DNA from: Pacificispira sp965223125 | Lineage (GTDB): Bacteria; Pseudomonadota; Alphaproteobacteria; UBA8366; Aestuariispiraceae | Length of the DNA: 64,000 bases | Direction of reading: 5' to 3' | Assembly (NCBI GenBank): GCA_965223125.1 | Contig: OZ244984.1 | Coordinates: 2,046,001-2,110,000, forward strand | Part shown: piece by piece, positions 33,402 through 43,083 of the stretch | How positions within the stretch are numbered: the first letter of the stretch is position 1 | Layout of the letters: every line of letters starts with the position of its first letter | Program-made: the position numbers and the translations under genes | The notes under the pieces: generated by a model | Told to the model about the DNA's origin: nothing | The model's input: the letters and a program-made list of their open reading frames with translations, nothing else | The model's database searches: none

Positions 33402-36098
33402 TCAGGCTGCTGCCCTGCTTTCCGCCATCAGGTTGCGCAGCACGTATTGCAGCACGCCGCCATGACGGTAGTAATCGACTTCTCCTGCGGTATCGATGCG
33501 GCAGGTCAGCGGAACTTCCTCCATGCTGCCATCCGGGCGATGGATGACGAGCGTCATGTCCTGGCGCGGCTTGATGTCACCGCTGATGCCGCGGATGTCG
33601 AAGGTCTCGGCACCGGTCAAGTTGAGGGACTGCCAGTTCGTGCCTTCCTTGAACTGCAACGGCAGCACGCCCATGCCGACCAGATTGGAACGGTGAATGC
33701 GCTCGAAGGTCTCGACGATCACCGCCTTGATGCCCAAAAGGTTGGTGCCTTTCGCGGCCCAGTCGCGGGAAGAGCCGGTGCCGTATTCCTTGCCGCCGAA
33801 GACCAGCAGCGGCACGCCTTCTTCCTTGTAGCGCATCGCGGCATCATAGATCGGCATCTGCTCGCCCGAAGGCATGTGGCGGGTGAAGCCACCCTCGACG
33901 CCCTCGACCATCGCGTTGCGAATGCGGATATTGGCAAAGGTGCCGCGCATCATCACTTCGTGATTGCCGCGCCGCGAGCCATAGGAATTGAAATCCGCCG
34001 GGCGCACCTGGCGCTCGGTCAGATATTTTCCAGCCGGGGTATCGGGCTTGAACGAGCCTGCGGGGGAGATGTGGTCGGTTGTGACGGAATCGCCCAGCAG
34101 CAGGATTGGACGGGCACCGACGATCTCGACTGGGTCGACCGGGTCTGTGGCCATGTCGTCGAAATACGGCGGATGCTGGACATAGGTCGATCCATCGTTC
34201 CACTGATAGGTCTCGCCCCCGGTAACATCAATCGCCTGCCATTCCGGCGTGCCCAGGAAGACGTTGCCATAGCGATCCCGGAACATTTCCGGCGTCAGCG
34301 AAAGACGAACGGTTTCCTCGATCTCCTTGTTGGTCGGCCAGATATCCTTCAGATAAACCATGTTGCCGTCGGAATCCTCGCCCAGCGGATCGGTCGCGAC
34401 ATTGATCTTCACATTCCCGGCAATGGCATAGGCGACGACCAGCGGTGGCGAGGCGAGGTAGTTCGCGCGGGTCTGCGGGCTGACGCGGCCTTCGAAATTG
34501 CGGTTGCCGGACAGCACGGCGGCGGTCACCAGATCGCCCTCGTCGATGGCATTGGCGATGGCTTCCGGCAGGGGACCGGAATTTCCGATGCAGGTGGTGC
34601 AGCCATAGCCGACCAGATCGAATCCCAGCGCATCCAGATCCGCCTGCAAACCGGCTTTCTCCAGATAGTCGGTAACGACTTGGGAGCCCGGAGCGAGCGA
34701 GGTCTTCACCCATGGCTTCACCGCCAGGCCACGCTGGCGCGCTTTGCGGGCGACCAGCCCGGCTGCGACCAGCACTGCCGGGTTCGATGTATTCGTGCAG
34801 GAGGTGATGGCGGCGATCACGACCGCGCCGTCTTCCAGCTTGTAGTTCTCACCCGCGACGGCAACGGCATTGTCAGAATGGCCGCGTTCGGCGAACACCG
34901 TCTTGATGTTCTCCGGCATGTTCGACAGTGCAACCCGGTCCTGCGGGCGCTTCGGCCCGGCCAACGATGGCTCGACCACGTCCAGATCGAGTTCCAGCGT
35001 ATCGGTAAAGACCGGATCGACGGAACCGGCTTCCCGCCACATGCCCTGAGCCCGGGCATAGGCCTCGGTCAGCGCGATCTCATCCGCATCGCGGCCTGAG
35101 AAGGTGAGATAGCGGATGGTTTCCGCATCGATCGGGAAGATGCCGCAGGTCGCACCATATTCCGGGGCCATATTGGCAATCGTCGCCCGGTCGGCCAGCG
35201 TCAGGCTGTCCAGTCCTTCACCGAAGAATTCGACGAACTTGCCCACGACACCTTTCTTGCGCAGCATCTGGGTCACGGTCAGCACCAGATCGGTTGCGGT
35301 CATGCCTTCCTTCAGGCGGCCCTTGATCTTGAAGCCGATCACTTCCGGGATCAGCATCGTCACCGGCTGGCCCAGCATCGCAGCCTCGGCCTCGATCCCA
35401 CCGACGCCCCAGCCCAGCACACCCAGTCCATTGACCATCGTCGTGTGGCTGTCGGTACCGACCAGCGTGTCGGGATAGGCGACTTCGGCGCTGCCGCCCT
35501 TATCGGTCGAGGACCAGACGCCGCGCGCCAGATATTCGACATTGACCTGATGGCAGATGCCGGTACCGGGGGGCACGACGCGGAAATTGTCAAACGCGGT
35601 CTGACCCCAGCGCAGGAACTCATAGCGCTCACCATTGCGCTCGAACTCCAGATCCACGTTTTTCTTGAAGGCGTCGGGACCGCCGAAATAATCGACCATG
35701 ACCGAATGGTCGATCACCAGATCACAGGGCGACAGCGGATTGATCTTCTGCGGATCGCCGCCCATCTTCACCATCGCGGCGCGCATCGCGGCCAGATCGA
35801 CGACGGCGGGGACACCGGTGAAATCCTGCATTAGCACGCGCGCAGGGCGATAGGCGATTTCCCGGTCGGAGGATTTGGTCTTCAGCCAGTCGGCCATCGC
35901 CTGTATGTCTTCCACCGTCACGCTGCGCGCGTCTTCGAAGCGCAGTAGATTTTCCAGTAGAACCTTCAGCGAGAAGGGCAGGCGCGAGACGTCCCCGATT
36001 TTGTCCTGCGCGGCGGACAGCGCGAAATAGTCGTAGCTCTTGCTGCCGACTGTCAGGCTGCGGCGGGTCTTGAGACTGTCGTGGCCGGTCATGGTCAT
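33402..36098 (-). CDS. acnA: Aconitate hydratase A
   Basis: The 898-residue TCA-cycle enzyme isomerises citrate to isocitrate through a [4Fe-4S] cluster. The cluster cysteines are Cys434 (ITSCTNTSNP), Cys500 and Cys503 (GCTTCIGNSG). Other signatures are VGTDSHTTMVNGLGVLGWGVGG, LSGNRNFEGRV and the swivel-domain EYGTGSSRDWAAKG. Full length for the AcnA/IRP type. It supplies the substrate of the isocitrate lyase at 11462. MTGHDSLKT two codons in is an alternative start. Confidence 0.97.
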   Translation of the reverse strand: MTMTGHDSLKTRRSLTVGSKSYDYFALSAAQDKIGDVSRLPFSLKVLLENLLRFEDARSVTVEDIQAMADWLKTKSSDREIAYRPARVLMQDFTGVPAVVDLAAMRAAMVKMGGDPQKINPLSPCDLVIDHSVMVDYFGGPDAFKKNVDLEFERNGERYEFLRWGQTAFDNFRVVPPGTGICHQVNVEYLARGVWSSTDKGGSAEVAYPDTLVGTDSHTTMVNGLGVLGWGVGGIEAEAAMLGQPVTMLIPEVIGFKIKGRLKEGMTATDLVLTVTQMLRKKGVVGKFVEFFGEGLDSLTLADRATIANMAPEYGATCGIFPIDAETIRYLTFSGRDADEIALTEAYARAQGMWREAGSVDPVFTDTLELDLDVVEPSLAGPKRPQDRVALSNMPENIKTVFAERGHSDNAVAVAGENYKLEDGAVVIAAITSCTNTSNPAVLVAAGLVARKARQRGLAVKPWVKTSLAPGSQVVTDYLEKAGLQADLDALGFDLVGYGCTTCIGNSGPLPEAIANAIDEGDLVTAAVLSGNRNFEGRVSPQTRANYLASPPLVVAYAIAGNVKINVATDPLGEDSDGNMVYLKDIWPTNKEIEETVRLSLTPEMFRDRYGNVFLGTPEWQAIDVTGGETYQWNDGSTYVQHPPYFDDMATDPVDPVEIVGARPILLLGDSVTTDHISPAGSFKPDTPAGKYLTERQVRPADFNSYGSRRGNHEVMMRGTFANIRIRNAMVEGVEGGFTRHMPSGEQMPIYDAAMRYKEEGVPLLVFGGKEYGTGSSRDWAAKGTNLLGIKAVIVETFERIHRSNLVGMGVLPLQFKEGTNWQSLNLTGAETFDIRGISGDIKPRQDMTLVIHRPDGSMEEVPLTCRIDTAGEVDYYRHGGVLQYVLRNLMAESRAAA

Positions 36099-36674
36099 GG
36101 TCGGAAAACTCCCATCATAGCTAGGATGCGGTCAGGGAAGGGGCTGGTTTGTGTACCACCACGGCTGGCGGGACGAAAGTGGCCCGGATTTCCCTTCCGG
36201 ATTGGCGTCGATACGCGCCTTATACTGCATTGCGGCACGGCGGAACAATGGACAATTTGTTCTGTCGCCGGAATGTGCGTCACCCCTATTCCCGCTCGCC
36301 GTCTTCCCTGATGCGTCAATTCGGTGACGGAGGCGGTGCTGCCCGACAACTGATTTACGAAGTCTTGCATATTTTTGTTCCGGGGAGTGCGATTTTTGTT
36401 GCACTATTCCCGAATGCCGGTATGTTCAATGCACTTCTGCCGTGTATTCGGGCTTGAGTTGTGATGGCGTTTCGGATTTTACCGAAGCACAGGATCAACC
36501 CTCAAAGGGCCGATTACTTTCTGGCAGCGCCGGGTTCGTTTCGGCTTCTCGCTCTCCACTCATCCCGTATTGGCCCTACGTCAATACCCTGTCGGCGCTG
36601 TTGAACAGACAGACGGCGTGACGGGCATGCTGGTGAGCGGATGTATCCTTCACAATCCATATAGGGAGACTACC
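36099..36674. other. Intergenic region between acnA and the PraR-like gene
   Basis: About 575 bases with no protein that I recognise. It must hold the acnA promoter (minus strand) and that of the HTH gene (plus strand). A weak inverted repeat AGTGC...GCACT lies near 36385-36405 in an AT-rich patch. I cannot assign promoter boxes with confidence. Confidence 0.4.
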
Positions 36675-37043
36675 ATGCCGCATCCTACGGATGTTTATGT
36701 CGGACGACGTGTCCGTGAAGCCCGCGTCGCCAAAGGAATGTCCCAGACGGATCTGGGTGACCAACTCGGCGTCAGCTTTCAGCAGGTGCAGAAGTATGAA
36801 AAAGGGACCAACCGGGTCGGCGCAAGCCGGTTGCTGCAGACCGCCCAGGCCCTGAACGTGCCGGTCGATTATTTCTTCGACGGAATCAACGAAACCGGGT
36901 CGGACGAGGCGCCCAGCAACGCCAAGCTGTCGCGCAAGGCAATCGCGACCGCAACCAAGCTCCACCAGATTCCGGATGATGCGATGCGCCGGGAAATCAT
37001 CCGTCTGATCGACGTCGCCGCCGAGGTCCGCCTCGCCAGTTGA
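36675..37043 (+). CDS. PraR-like Xre-family regulator
   Basis: The 122-residue protein has one helix-turn-helix: DVYVGRRVREARVAKGMSQTDLGDQLGVSFQQVQKYEKGTNRVGASRLLQTAQALNVPVDYFF. This FQQVQKYEKGTNRVGASRL signature is that of alphaproteobacterial regulators such as rhizobial PraR, which affects quorum sensing and surface attachment. The C-terminal 45 residues are helical and variable. The start at 36675 follows AGGGAG. The target genes are not evident here. A strong terminator follows. Confidence 0.85.
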   Translation: MPHPTDVYVGRRVREARVAKGMSQTDLGDQLGVSFQQVQKYEKGTNRVGASRLLQTAQALNVPVDYFFDGINETGSDEAPSNAKLSRKAIATATKLHQIPDDAMRREIIRLIDVAAEVRLAS

Positions 37044-37063
37044 AAGCGCAATGCCAGAACTTA

Positions 37064-37104
37064 TCGGCCAATGGCGGCGTTCATCGCCCCATTGGCCGAA
37101 TTTT
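37064..37104 (+). terminator. Rho-independent terminator of the PraR-like gene
   Basis: TCGGCCAATGG with GGCG pairs with CGCC and CCATTGGCCGA around TTCAT, with one bulge, then ATTTTC. The stem starts at 37064 and ends at 37099. Confidence 0.85.
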
Positions 37105-37130
37105 CAGGTCGGACATTTCGATCTCAGGGA

Positions 37131-37475
37131 TCACCCGCCGTGCCGTTCCTTTGAGTCCCCCGGAGCCTCATCGCGTTCGAACATTCCGTAATCGCGCACG
37201 ACCTCGGCAACGCGCAGGCGATAGTCGCGGAACATCTCACCCCGTCCCATGGCCTGTGCCTGGCGGTGTTTTTCCAGTCGCCGCCATTCCAGGATCGCCG
37301 CTTCATCGCGCCAGAAAGAGAGGGAGAGCAGTTTCCCCGGCGTTGCCAAGCTCTCGAACCGTTCGATGGAAATGAACCCGTCCACCTGCTGAAGCAACGG
37401 GCGCAACCCGGCGGCGACGTCCATATAATCGGGCATGCGCCCATCCTGGGGTTCGACTTCAAATATGACAGCCAT
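37131..37475 (-). CDS. Antibiotic biosynthesis monooxygenase-like (ABM) protein
   Basis: The 114-residue protein is a single dimeric alpha/beta-barrel domain: MAVIFEVEPQDGRMPDYMDVAAGLRPLLQQVDGFISIERFES, LLSLSFWRDEAAILEWRRLEKHRQAQAMGR. Such small proteins are monooxygenases, haem-degrading enzymes or stress proteins; the sequence does not decide. It is upstream neighbour-linked to nothing obvious; the BKACE gene begins further along the same strand. Confidence 0.8.
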   Translation of the reverse strand: MAVIFEVEPQDGRMPDYMDVAAGLRPLLQQVDGFISIERFESLATPGKLLSLSFWRDEAAILEWRRLEKHRQAQAMGRGEMFRDYRLRVAEVVRDYGMFERDEAPGDSKERHGG

Positions 37476-37504
37476 CATGATGGGGTTTCCTCCGATACCG
37501 GTGC

Positions 37505-38434
37505 TTAGAAATTCACGCGATCACCGCCCTTGAGGCCAAGCCGCGCGCGGGCTTCGGTCGGGGTCGCCACCTCCAGCGACAGATCCTCGACGATGCGGCG
37601 TATCTTCCTGACCTGATCAGCATTGCTCTTTGCCAGTTCGCCCTTGCCGAGATACAGGCTGTCCTCTAGCCCGACCCGAACATTTCCACCCAGAATTGCG
37701 CCCTGGGTGACGAAGGGCATCTGGTGGCGTCCGGCGGCCAGGATCGACCATTCGTAATCTTCCCCGAACAGCTTGTCGGCGATGCGGCGCATATGCATCA
37801 GGTTTTCAGGATCCGCCCCGATGCCGCCCAGAATCCCGAATATCGTTTGCACAAAGAAGGGTGGCTTCACCAGTCCGCGATCCACAAAATGCGCCAGATT
37901 GTAGAGATGACCGACATCGTAGCATTCGAACTCGAACTTGACGCCATGGCCCTCCCCCAGATCCTTCAGGATGAATTCGATATCCTTGAACGTGTTGCGG
38001 AAGATAAAATCCCGCGTCATCTCCAGCATGCTGGGTTCCCAGTCATGCTTGAAGTCCTTGATCTTGTCGAGGATCGGGAACAGCGCGAAATTCATCGATC
38101 CCATGTTCAGCGAGGTCATTTCCGGACTTGCCAGACGGGCCGCCGCCAGACGCTCGTCCAATGTCATGCCGAGGCCGCCGCCGGTGGTGATGTTCACCAC
38201 CGCATCGGTTTGCTGCTTGATGCGCGGCAGGAATTCCATGAAGACCTTGGGATCCGGTGTCGGGCGACCATCCTTTGGATCGCGGGCGTGGAGATGCAGG
38301 ATCGACGCCCCCGCCTCTGCCGCCGCGACCGCATCCTCGGCGATCTGTTGCGGTGTGATCGGCAAGTATTCGGACATGGTCGGGGTATGAATACCGCCGG
38401 TCACCGCACAGGTGATGATCACGCTCTTCGCCAT
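37505..38434 (-). CDS. Beta-keto acid cleavage enzyme (BKACE, DUF849)
   Basis: The 309-residue TIM-barrel protein has VIITCAVTGGIHTPTMSEYLPITP, SILHLHARDPKDGRPT (metal-binding His pair) and NITTGGGLGMTLDERL. BKACEs condense a beta-keto acid with acetyl-CoA, giving a CoA ester and acetoacetate-type product; known substrates include 3-keto-5-aminohexanoate and dehydrocarnitine. The adjacent dimethylglycine dehydrogenase-like gene favours dehydrocarnitine, which would yield betaine; that is inference. The start MAKSVIIT at 38434 is chosen over 38476. Confidence 0.9.
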   Translation of the reverse strand: MAKSVIITCAVTGGIHTPTMSEYLPITPQQIAEDAVAAAEAGASILHLHARDPKDGRPTPDPKVFMEFLPRIKQQTDAVVNITTGGGLGMTLDERLAAARLASPEMTSLNMGSMNFALFPILDKIKDFKHDWEPSMLEMTRDFIFRNTFKDIEFILKDLGEGHGVKFEFECYDVGHLYNLAHFVDRGLVKPPFFVQTIFGILGGIGADPENLMHMRRIADKLFGEDYEWSILAAGRHQMPFVTQGAILGGNVRVGLEDSLYLGKGELAKSNADQVRKIRRIVEDLSLEVATPTEARARLGLKGGDRVNF

Positions 38435-38542
38435 GGACGCTTCCTCTTTGTTTGTTGATTGACCGAAGCGAAGCACAGCCGCTCGGTCACGGCAAGATGC
38501 GCGCCGTTACGACAGGGAAAGCGTCCATGATCAGTACCTGCG

Positions 38543-40978
38543 TTAACCGCGCATTCGCTCCGCCTTGGGGTCGAACAGCGGTTCGGTGGTGATGGTGGCG
38601 GGCAGCATGTCGCCGAAAACCTCGATCCGGAAGGCATCTTCATCGACATTCTCGGCCAGATCGGCGGGGACATAGCCCATGGCGACTGATTTGTCGGCGT
38701 GATGGGCATACATCCCGGATGTCACATAACCGACGATCTTGCCATCGCGATAGACCGGCTCGTTCCCCATCACGTCGATTTCCTTCGCCTTCAGGGTGAA
38801 GGTGACGAGGCGCTTGGCCGGGCCTTCCGATTTCTCCCGCATCGCCGCATCGCGACCGATGAAGTCGTTCTTGGTCAAATCGACGAAGCGCCCCATGCCC
38901 GCCGCATAGGGTCCATAGATCGGGCGGTATTCTGTCGCCCAGGAGCCGAAGCCCTTCTCCAGGCTCATGGAGCGCATGGCTCGCGACCCGAACAGGGAAA
39001 TCTCGAAATCCTGGCCTGCCGCCAGAATATCGTCAAACAGCCGGGTCTGGAATTCGGGCTTCACCCAGATTTCGTAGCCAAGATCACCGGTGAAGCTGAC
39101 CCGACCGACCAGCGCCTGCACCATGCCCAGATCCATCCGCTTGAAATCAAGGAACCGGAAAGCGGCGTTGGAGACATCCTCGTCGGTCAGCTTGGCCAGC
39201 ACGTCGCGGGCCTTCGGTCCGGCAATGGACAGGCCGACAAGGCCAAGCCCATGGGCGCGGATCGCAACGCTGCCATCCTTCGGCAGATGCGCCTCGAACC
39301 AGCGCATGTGATACATCTCGCCCGCACCGGAACCGAAGATGAAGAACCGCTCATCACTCAGCTTGCCGATGGTGAAATCGCCGATCACCTTGCCATGGTC
39401 ATTCAGCATCGGCGATAGGGTCAGACGCCCGGCGCGCGGCATCTTGTTGGTCAGCATGTGGCTCAGCCAGCCTTCAGCCCCTGGCCCTGTGACCTCATAT
39501 TTTGCGAAGGAGGAGATATCGGCCATACCGACGCCGTTCCGCACCGCCCTGCATTCCGACTTGATATGCGGGAAGGCGTTGGACCGTAGGAAGGTGATGT
39601 TTTCGACTGGCTCCATGCCCTCCGGCGCGTACCACAGGGCCTGCTCCATGCCATAGGCGACGCCGAAGACGGCATTCCGGGCCTTCTGGCGTTCATAGAT
39701 CGGGGTCGTGCGCAGCGGCCGAGCGGCGGTCAGTTCCTCGTTCGGGAACCGGACCTTGAAGCGCCGCGAATAGTTTTCGCGCACCTTGGCATTGGTATAG
39801 GCCATGGTCGTCCAGTCACCGTAGCGCGCAACATCCATGCCCCAGATGTCGAAGCCCGGATCGCCGGAAATCATCCAGTTCGCCAGCGCCAGACCGACGC
39901 CGCCACCCTGACTGAACCCGGCCATCACGCCACAGGCACACCAGTAGTTCCGAAGTCCCCGCACCGGCCCGACCAGCGGATTGCCATCGGGTGCAAAGGT
40001 GAAAGGTCCGTTGATGATCTGCTTGATCCCGGCGCGCTGGAACGGTGGGAAGTGTCGGAAGCCGACCTCCAGCGAGGGCGCGATGCGGTCGATATCCTCT
40101 TGCAGCAGTTCATGGCCGAAATCCCACGGTGTCTGTTTCGGCGACCAGGGCACGCAGGCCTTCTCATAGGTGCCCATCAGCATGCCCTGGCGCTCCTGGC
40201 GCATGTAGATCTCGCCATCCGGATCGACGACATGCAGGACTTCCTTGCCGGTGACGCGGTTGGTTTCCGCCACTTCGGGCATGTCCTCGGTGATCAGATA
40301 CATATGCTCCATCGCCAGAACCGGCAGTTCCAGGCCGACCATGCGCCCGACCTCGCGCGCCCAGAGACCGCCTGCATTGACGACGTGATCGGCCTGCATC
40401 GTCCCCTGCTCGGTGATTACGGTCCAGGTGCCGTCCGGATTCTGCTGCAGGTCCGTCACCCGGTTGCGCAGATAGATTTCCGCCCCGCCGATTCGCGCTG
40501 CCTTGGCATAGGCATGGGTCGTGCCCGACGGGTCCAGATGTCCGTGCAGCGGTGTCCAGAGCGCGCCCAGAAACTGGTCCGGATCCATGATCGGCAGGAT
40601 CTTTTCCGCCTGCTTGGGCGTCAGAAGCTCGGTATCGATCCCCAGCAGTTTTTCCTGCGACTGCATGACCTTCAGCAGTTCCAGGCGCTCCGGCGTTGCC
40701 GCCAGGAACACGCCCTCGGTCAGGTGGAACCCGGTCGATTGGCCGGAAATCTCCTCGATCTCCTTGTAAAGATCGATTGTGTAGGATTGCAGTTTGGCGA
40801 CCTGCGGGTCTCCGTTGATAGTATGGAAACCGCCCGCCGCATGCCAGGTCGAGCCGGACGTCAGTTCCGACCGCTCAATCAGGACGACATCCTTCCAGCC
40901 GAGTTTGGTGAGATGATACAGCACCGAACAGCCGACAACCCCACCCCCGATAACCACCGCCTGCGCATGCGACTTCAT
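38543..40978 (-). CDS. Dimethylglycine/sarcosine dehydrogenase-like flavoprotein
   Basis: The 811-residue enzyme combines an FAD-binding DAO domain (AVVIGGGVVGCSVLYHL; SGSTWHAAGG, whose His46 matches the covalent FAD histidine of the family), an FAO_M linker and a C-terminal aminomethyltransferase (GcvT-like) domain (about 430-800: SFAKYEVTGPGAEGWLSHMLTNKMPRAGR, SFTGDLGYEIWV). Such enzymes demethylate dimethylglycine or sarcosine and pass the methyl carbon to tetrahydrofolate. FolD is the next gene upstream, which fits folate coupling. GGGAAAG precedes the ATG at 40978. Confidence 0.88.
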   Translation of the reverse strand: MKSHAQAVVIGGGVVGCSVLYHLTKLGWKDVVLIERSELTSGSTWHAAGGFHTINGDPQVAKLQSYTIDLYKEIEEISGQSTGFHLTEGVFLAATPERLELLKVMQSQEKLLGIDTELLTPKQAEKILPIMDPDQFLGALWTPLHGHLDPSGTTHAYAKAARIGGAEIYLRNRVTDLQQNPDGTWTVITEQGTMQADHVVNAGGLWAREVGRMVGLELPVLAMEHMYLITEDMPEVAETNRVTGKEVLHVVDPDGEIYMRQERQGMLMGTYEKACVPWSPKQTPWDFGHELLQEDIDRIAPSLEVGFRHFPPFQRAGIKQIINGPFTFAPDGNPLVGPVRGLRNYWCACGVMAGFSQGGGVGLALANWMISGDPGFDIWGMDVARYGDWTTMAYTNAKVRENYSRRFKVRFPNEELTAARPLRTTPIYERQKARNAVFGVAYGMEQALWYAPEGMEPVENITFLRSNAFPHIKSECRAVRNGVGMADISSFAKYEVTGPGAEGWLSHMLTNKMPRAGRLTLSPMLNDHGKVIGDFTIGKLSDERFFIFGSGAGEMYHMRWFEAHLPKDGSVAIRAHGLGLVGLSIAGPKARDVLAKLTDEDVSNAAFRFLDFKRMDLGMVQALVGRVSFTGDLGYEIWVKPEFQTRLFDDILAAGQDFEISLFGSRAMRSMSLEKGFGSWATEYRPIYGPYAAGMGRFVDLTKNDFIGRDAAMREKSEGPAKRLVTFTLKAKEIDVMGNEPVYRDGKIVGYVTSGMYAHHADKSVAMGYVPADLAENVDEDAFRIEVFGDMLPATITTEPLFDPKAERMRG

Positions 40979-41135
40979 CTTTCCCGAAACCTTCCTGACA
41001 AGAGTTGCGGCCCCGCATCCGGGATCCCGTGCCGGAGACAATCGCAAGTCCGACGCCGGGATGAGGATCGTCCCGCGACGTCAATTATCCCGTATTCGCC
41101 GTGCGTGTCGGTTTCGGAAAAGTTACTGCGCCTGC

Positions 41136-42029
41136 TCACATCTCCGGTTCGGGCAATCCGTTCTGGCGGCAGGCGGCGGTGACGGTGTTGCGGAGCAGGC
41201 AGGCAATGGTCATCGGGCCAACACCGCCGGGAACCGGGGTGATGGCGGAGGCGACGGCGCTGGCCGAGGCGAAATCGACATCGCCGACGAGGCGGGTGCC
41301 GCCCTCAGGCTTGTCGATGCGGTTGATGCCGACATCGATCACCACCGCGCCTGGCTTCAGCCAGTCGCCCAGGATCATTTCCGGCCGACCGACAGCGGCG
41401 ATGACGATATCCGCCTGACGGACTTCGCCCGGCAGATCGGCGGTGCGGGAATGGGCCACGGTGACGGTGCAGCTATCCTGCAGCAGCAGGTTCATCATCG
41501 GCTTTCCAACGATGTTCGAGCGGCCGACGACAATTGCCTTCTTCCCTGCCAGCGCGCCGCCGAAATGGTCGCGCAGCAGCAGCAGGCAACCCAGCGGCGT
41601 GCAGGGGATCAGGGCATCCTTGCTGCCGGTGTTCAGCCGCCCAACATTGACGACATGGAACCCGTCAACATCCTTGTCCGGGTCGATGGCGGCCAGCACC
41701 GCCTGCTCGTCGATCTGTTTGGGCAGCGGTAGTTGCACCAGAATGCCATTGACGCGGGGATCGGCATTAAGTTCGCGGACCTTGTCCAGTAGTGCCTCCT
41801 GGCTGGTCGCCACATCCATCTTGAATTCGAAGCTTTCCATGCCTGCTTCGACGGTCTGCTTGCCCTTGTTGCGGACATAGACCTGGCTCGCCGGGTCTTC
41901 TCCCACCAGCACGACAGCGAGACCCGGCACGATGCCGTGGTCGGCCTTCAGTGTCGCGACCGCCCGTGCCACCCGTTCCCGCAATCCGCCCGCGAAGGCC
42001 TTGCCGTCAATGATCTGTGCCTGTGCCAT
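41136..42029 (-). CDS. folD: Methylenetetrahydrofolate dehydrogenase/cyclohydrolase FolD
   Basis: The 297-residue bifunctional enzyme interconverts 5,10-methylene- and 10-formyl-tetrahydrofolate. It has VGEDPASQVYVRNKGK (catalytic Lys), GILVQLPLPKQID, the NADP-binding VVGRSNIVGKPMMNLLL and ITPVPGGVGPMTIACL. Full length. Start MAQAQIIDG at 42029. It follows yggT and the DUF167 gene on the same strand with a 25-base gap, and precedes the dimethylglycine dehydrogenase-like gene. Confidence 0.97.
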   Translation of the reverse strand: MAQAQIIDGKAFAGGLRERVARAVATLKADHGIVPGLAVVLVGEDPASQVYVRNKGKQTVEAGMESFEFKMDVATSQEALLDKVRELNADPRVNGILVQLPLPKQIDEQAVLAAIDPDKDVDGFHVVNVGRLNTGSKDALIPCTPLGCLLLLRDHFGGALAGKKAIVVGRSNIVGKPMMNLLLQDSCTVTVAHSRTADLPGEVRQADIVIAAVGRPEMILGDWLKPGAVVIDVGINRIDKPEGGTRLVGDVDFASASAVASAITPVPGGVGPMTIACLLRNTVTAACRQNGLPEPEM

Positions 42030-42054
42030 GGTCTGTATATCCTCCCCGGATTTG

Positions 42055-42369
42055 TCAGGTCTGTTGCGGGACCGCAGCACGGATGGACTCCTCCAGCCGC
42101 ACCGGATCACCGGAAATCGCCACGACCTTAGTGCGATCCGTCTGTCCCGATACGATGGTCAGCGACGTTTTCGGACATCTAAACGCCTTCGCCAGCAGCC
42201 TGAGGAGCGCACGATTGGCCTTGCCGTCCTGCGGTACTGCCGTGACCTGCACTTTCAGATGGGAACACCCGTCCGCCGCCGTTGCGATACCCTGTATCCG
42301 GTCAGCGGAAGCGTTGGGGGTCAGGCGCACCGTCAGCCGCAGTTCCGCATCACTGATGTGCCGAAGCAT
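42055..42369 (-). CDS. DUF167 / YggU-family protein
   Basis: The 104-residue protein shows LRLTVRLTPNASADRIQGI, LKVQVTAVPQDGKANRALLRLLAKAF and SLTIVSGQTDRTKVVAI, the full DUF167 domain. Its function is unknown, though it is usually found just after yggT as here. Its ATG overlaps the yggT stop by one base (TGATG), so translation is probably coupled. Confidence 0.93.
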   Translation of the reverse strand: MLRHISDAELRLTVRLTPNASADRIQGIATAADGCSHLKVQVTAVPQDGKANRALLRLLAKAFRCPKTSLTIVSGQTDRTKVVAISGDPVRLEESIRAAVPQQT

Positions 42370-42665
42370 CAGATCCGATACAGCAGATCGGTCAGGACCT
42401 TCTGCAGGAAGAACAGGATCAGCAGCAGCACGATGGGAGAAATGTCGATCGGTCCCAGATTTGGCAGTACCCGGCGGATTGGGCGCAGCACCGGCTCCGT
42501 CAGGCGATAGAGAAAATCACCGATCACATAGACAACACGGTTGTTGGTATTGACCACGTTGAAGGCGACAAGCCAGCTCAGGATCGCGGAAGCGATGATC
42601 AGCCAGGTGAACAACGACAATGCGACCAGCACGACCTGGATAAAGGCGTTCAGAAGTATGTCCAT
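42369..42665 (-). CDS. YggT-family membrane protein
   Basis: The 98-residue protein has two hydrophobic segments (LLNAFIQVVLVALSLFTWLIIASAILSWL; IVLLLILFFLQKVLTDLL) around the conserved FLYRLTEPVLRPIRRVLPNLGPIDISPI. Family members affect cell-division or osmotic behaviour in some bacteria, but the role is not settled. It is the first gene of a yggT-DUF167-folD string. Start MDILLNAF at 42665. Confidence 0.92.
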   Translation of the reverse strand: MDILLNAFIQVVLVALSLFTWLIIASAILSWLVAFNVVNTNNRVVYVIGDFLYRLTEPVLRPIRRVLPNLGPIDISPIVLLLILFFLQKVLTDLLYRI

Positions 42666-42837
42666 CGGCTTCGGTTCCACCCTGCTTCATGTGACGGCAA
42701 ATTCAGCTGAAGACAGAAATAAGGCCACAGCGCGCGATCCGCAAGCCATGATCCAGCGTGTGATTTCGCAACTTGACAGAGGCGATCCGTGCGACGATAT
42801 TCCCCCCCGTTTCGGGAGGAAGCCCGCGACAGATTGT

Positions 42838-42913
<76 letters not shown>

Positions 42914-43083
42914 TTTTCCCCTCACAGTGATGGCCAAAGAGTTCATCAAAAGAATGCACGGAAGCTGTTCTGTTTCACCCAACATCGGGCAGAGAACGTG
43001 TTTGCAAGGTTTTGTTGGAATCCCTGCATCTGCACTGTGAGACTGTGCTCATGGGGTCACGTAAGGAATTCCGTGCTCAACCC

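Noticed and set aside
33318..35099. A 593-codon plus-strand open frame opposite aconitase
   Set aside because: It lies antisense to conserved acnA, including the cluster cysteines, and shows no recognisable domain.
36149..36457. 102-codon open frame in the acnA upstream region
   Set aside because: It has no domain, an unlikely composition and no ribosome-binding site; the region is better read as promoter DNA.
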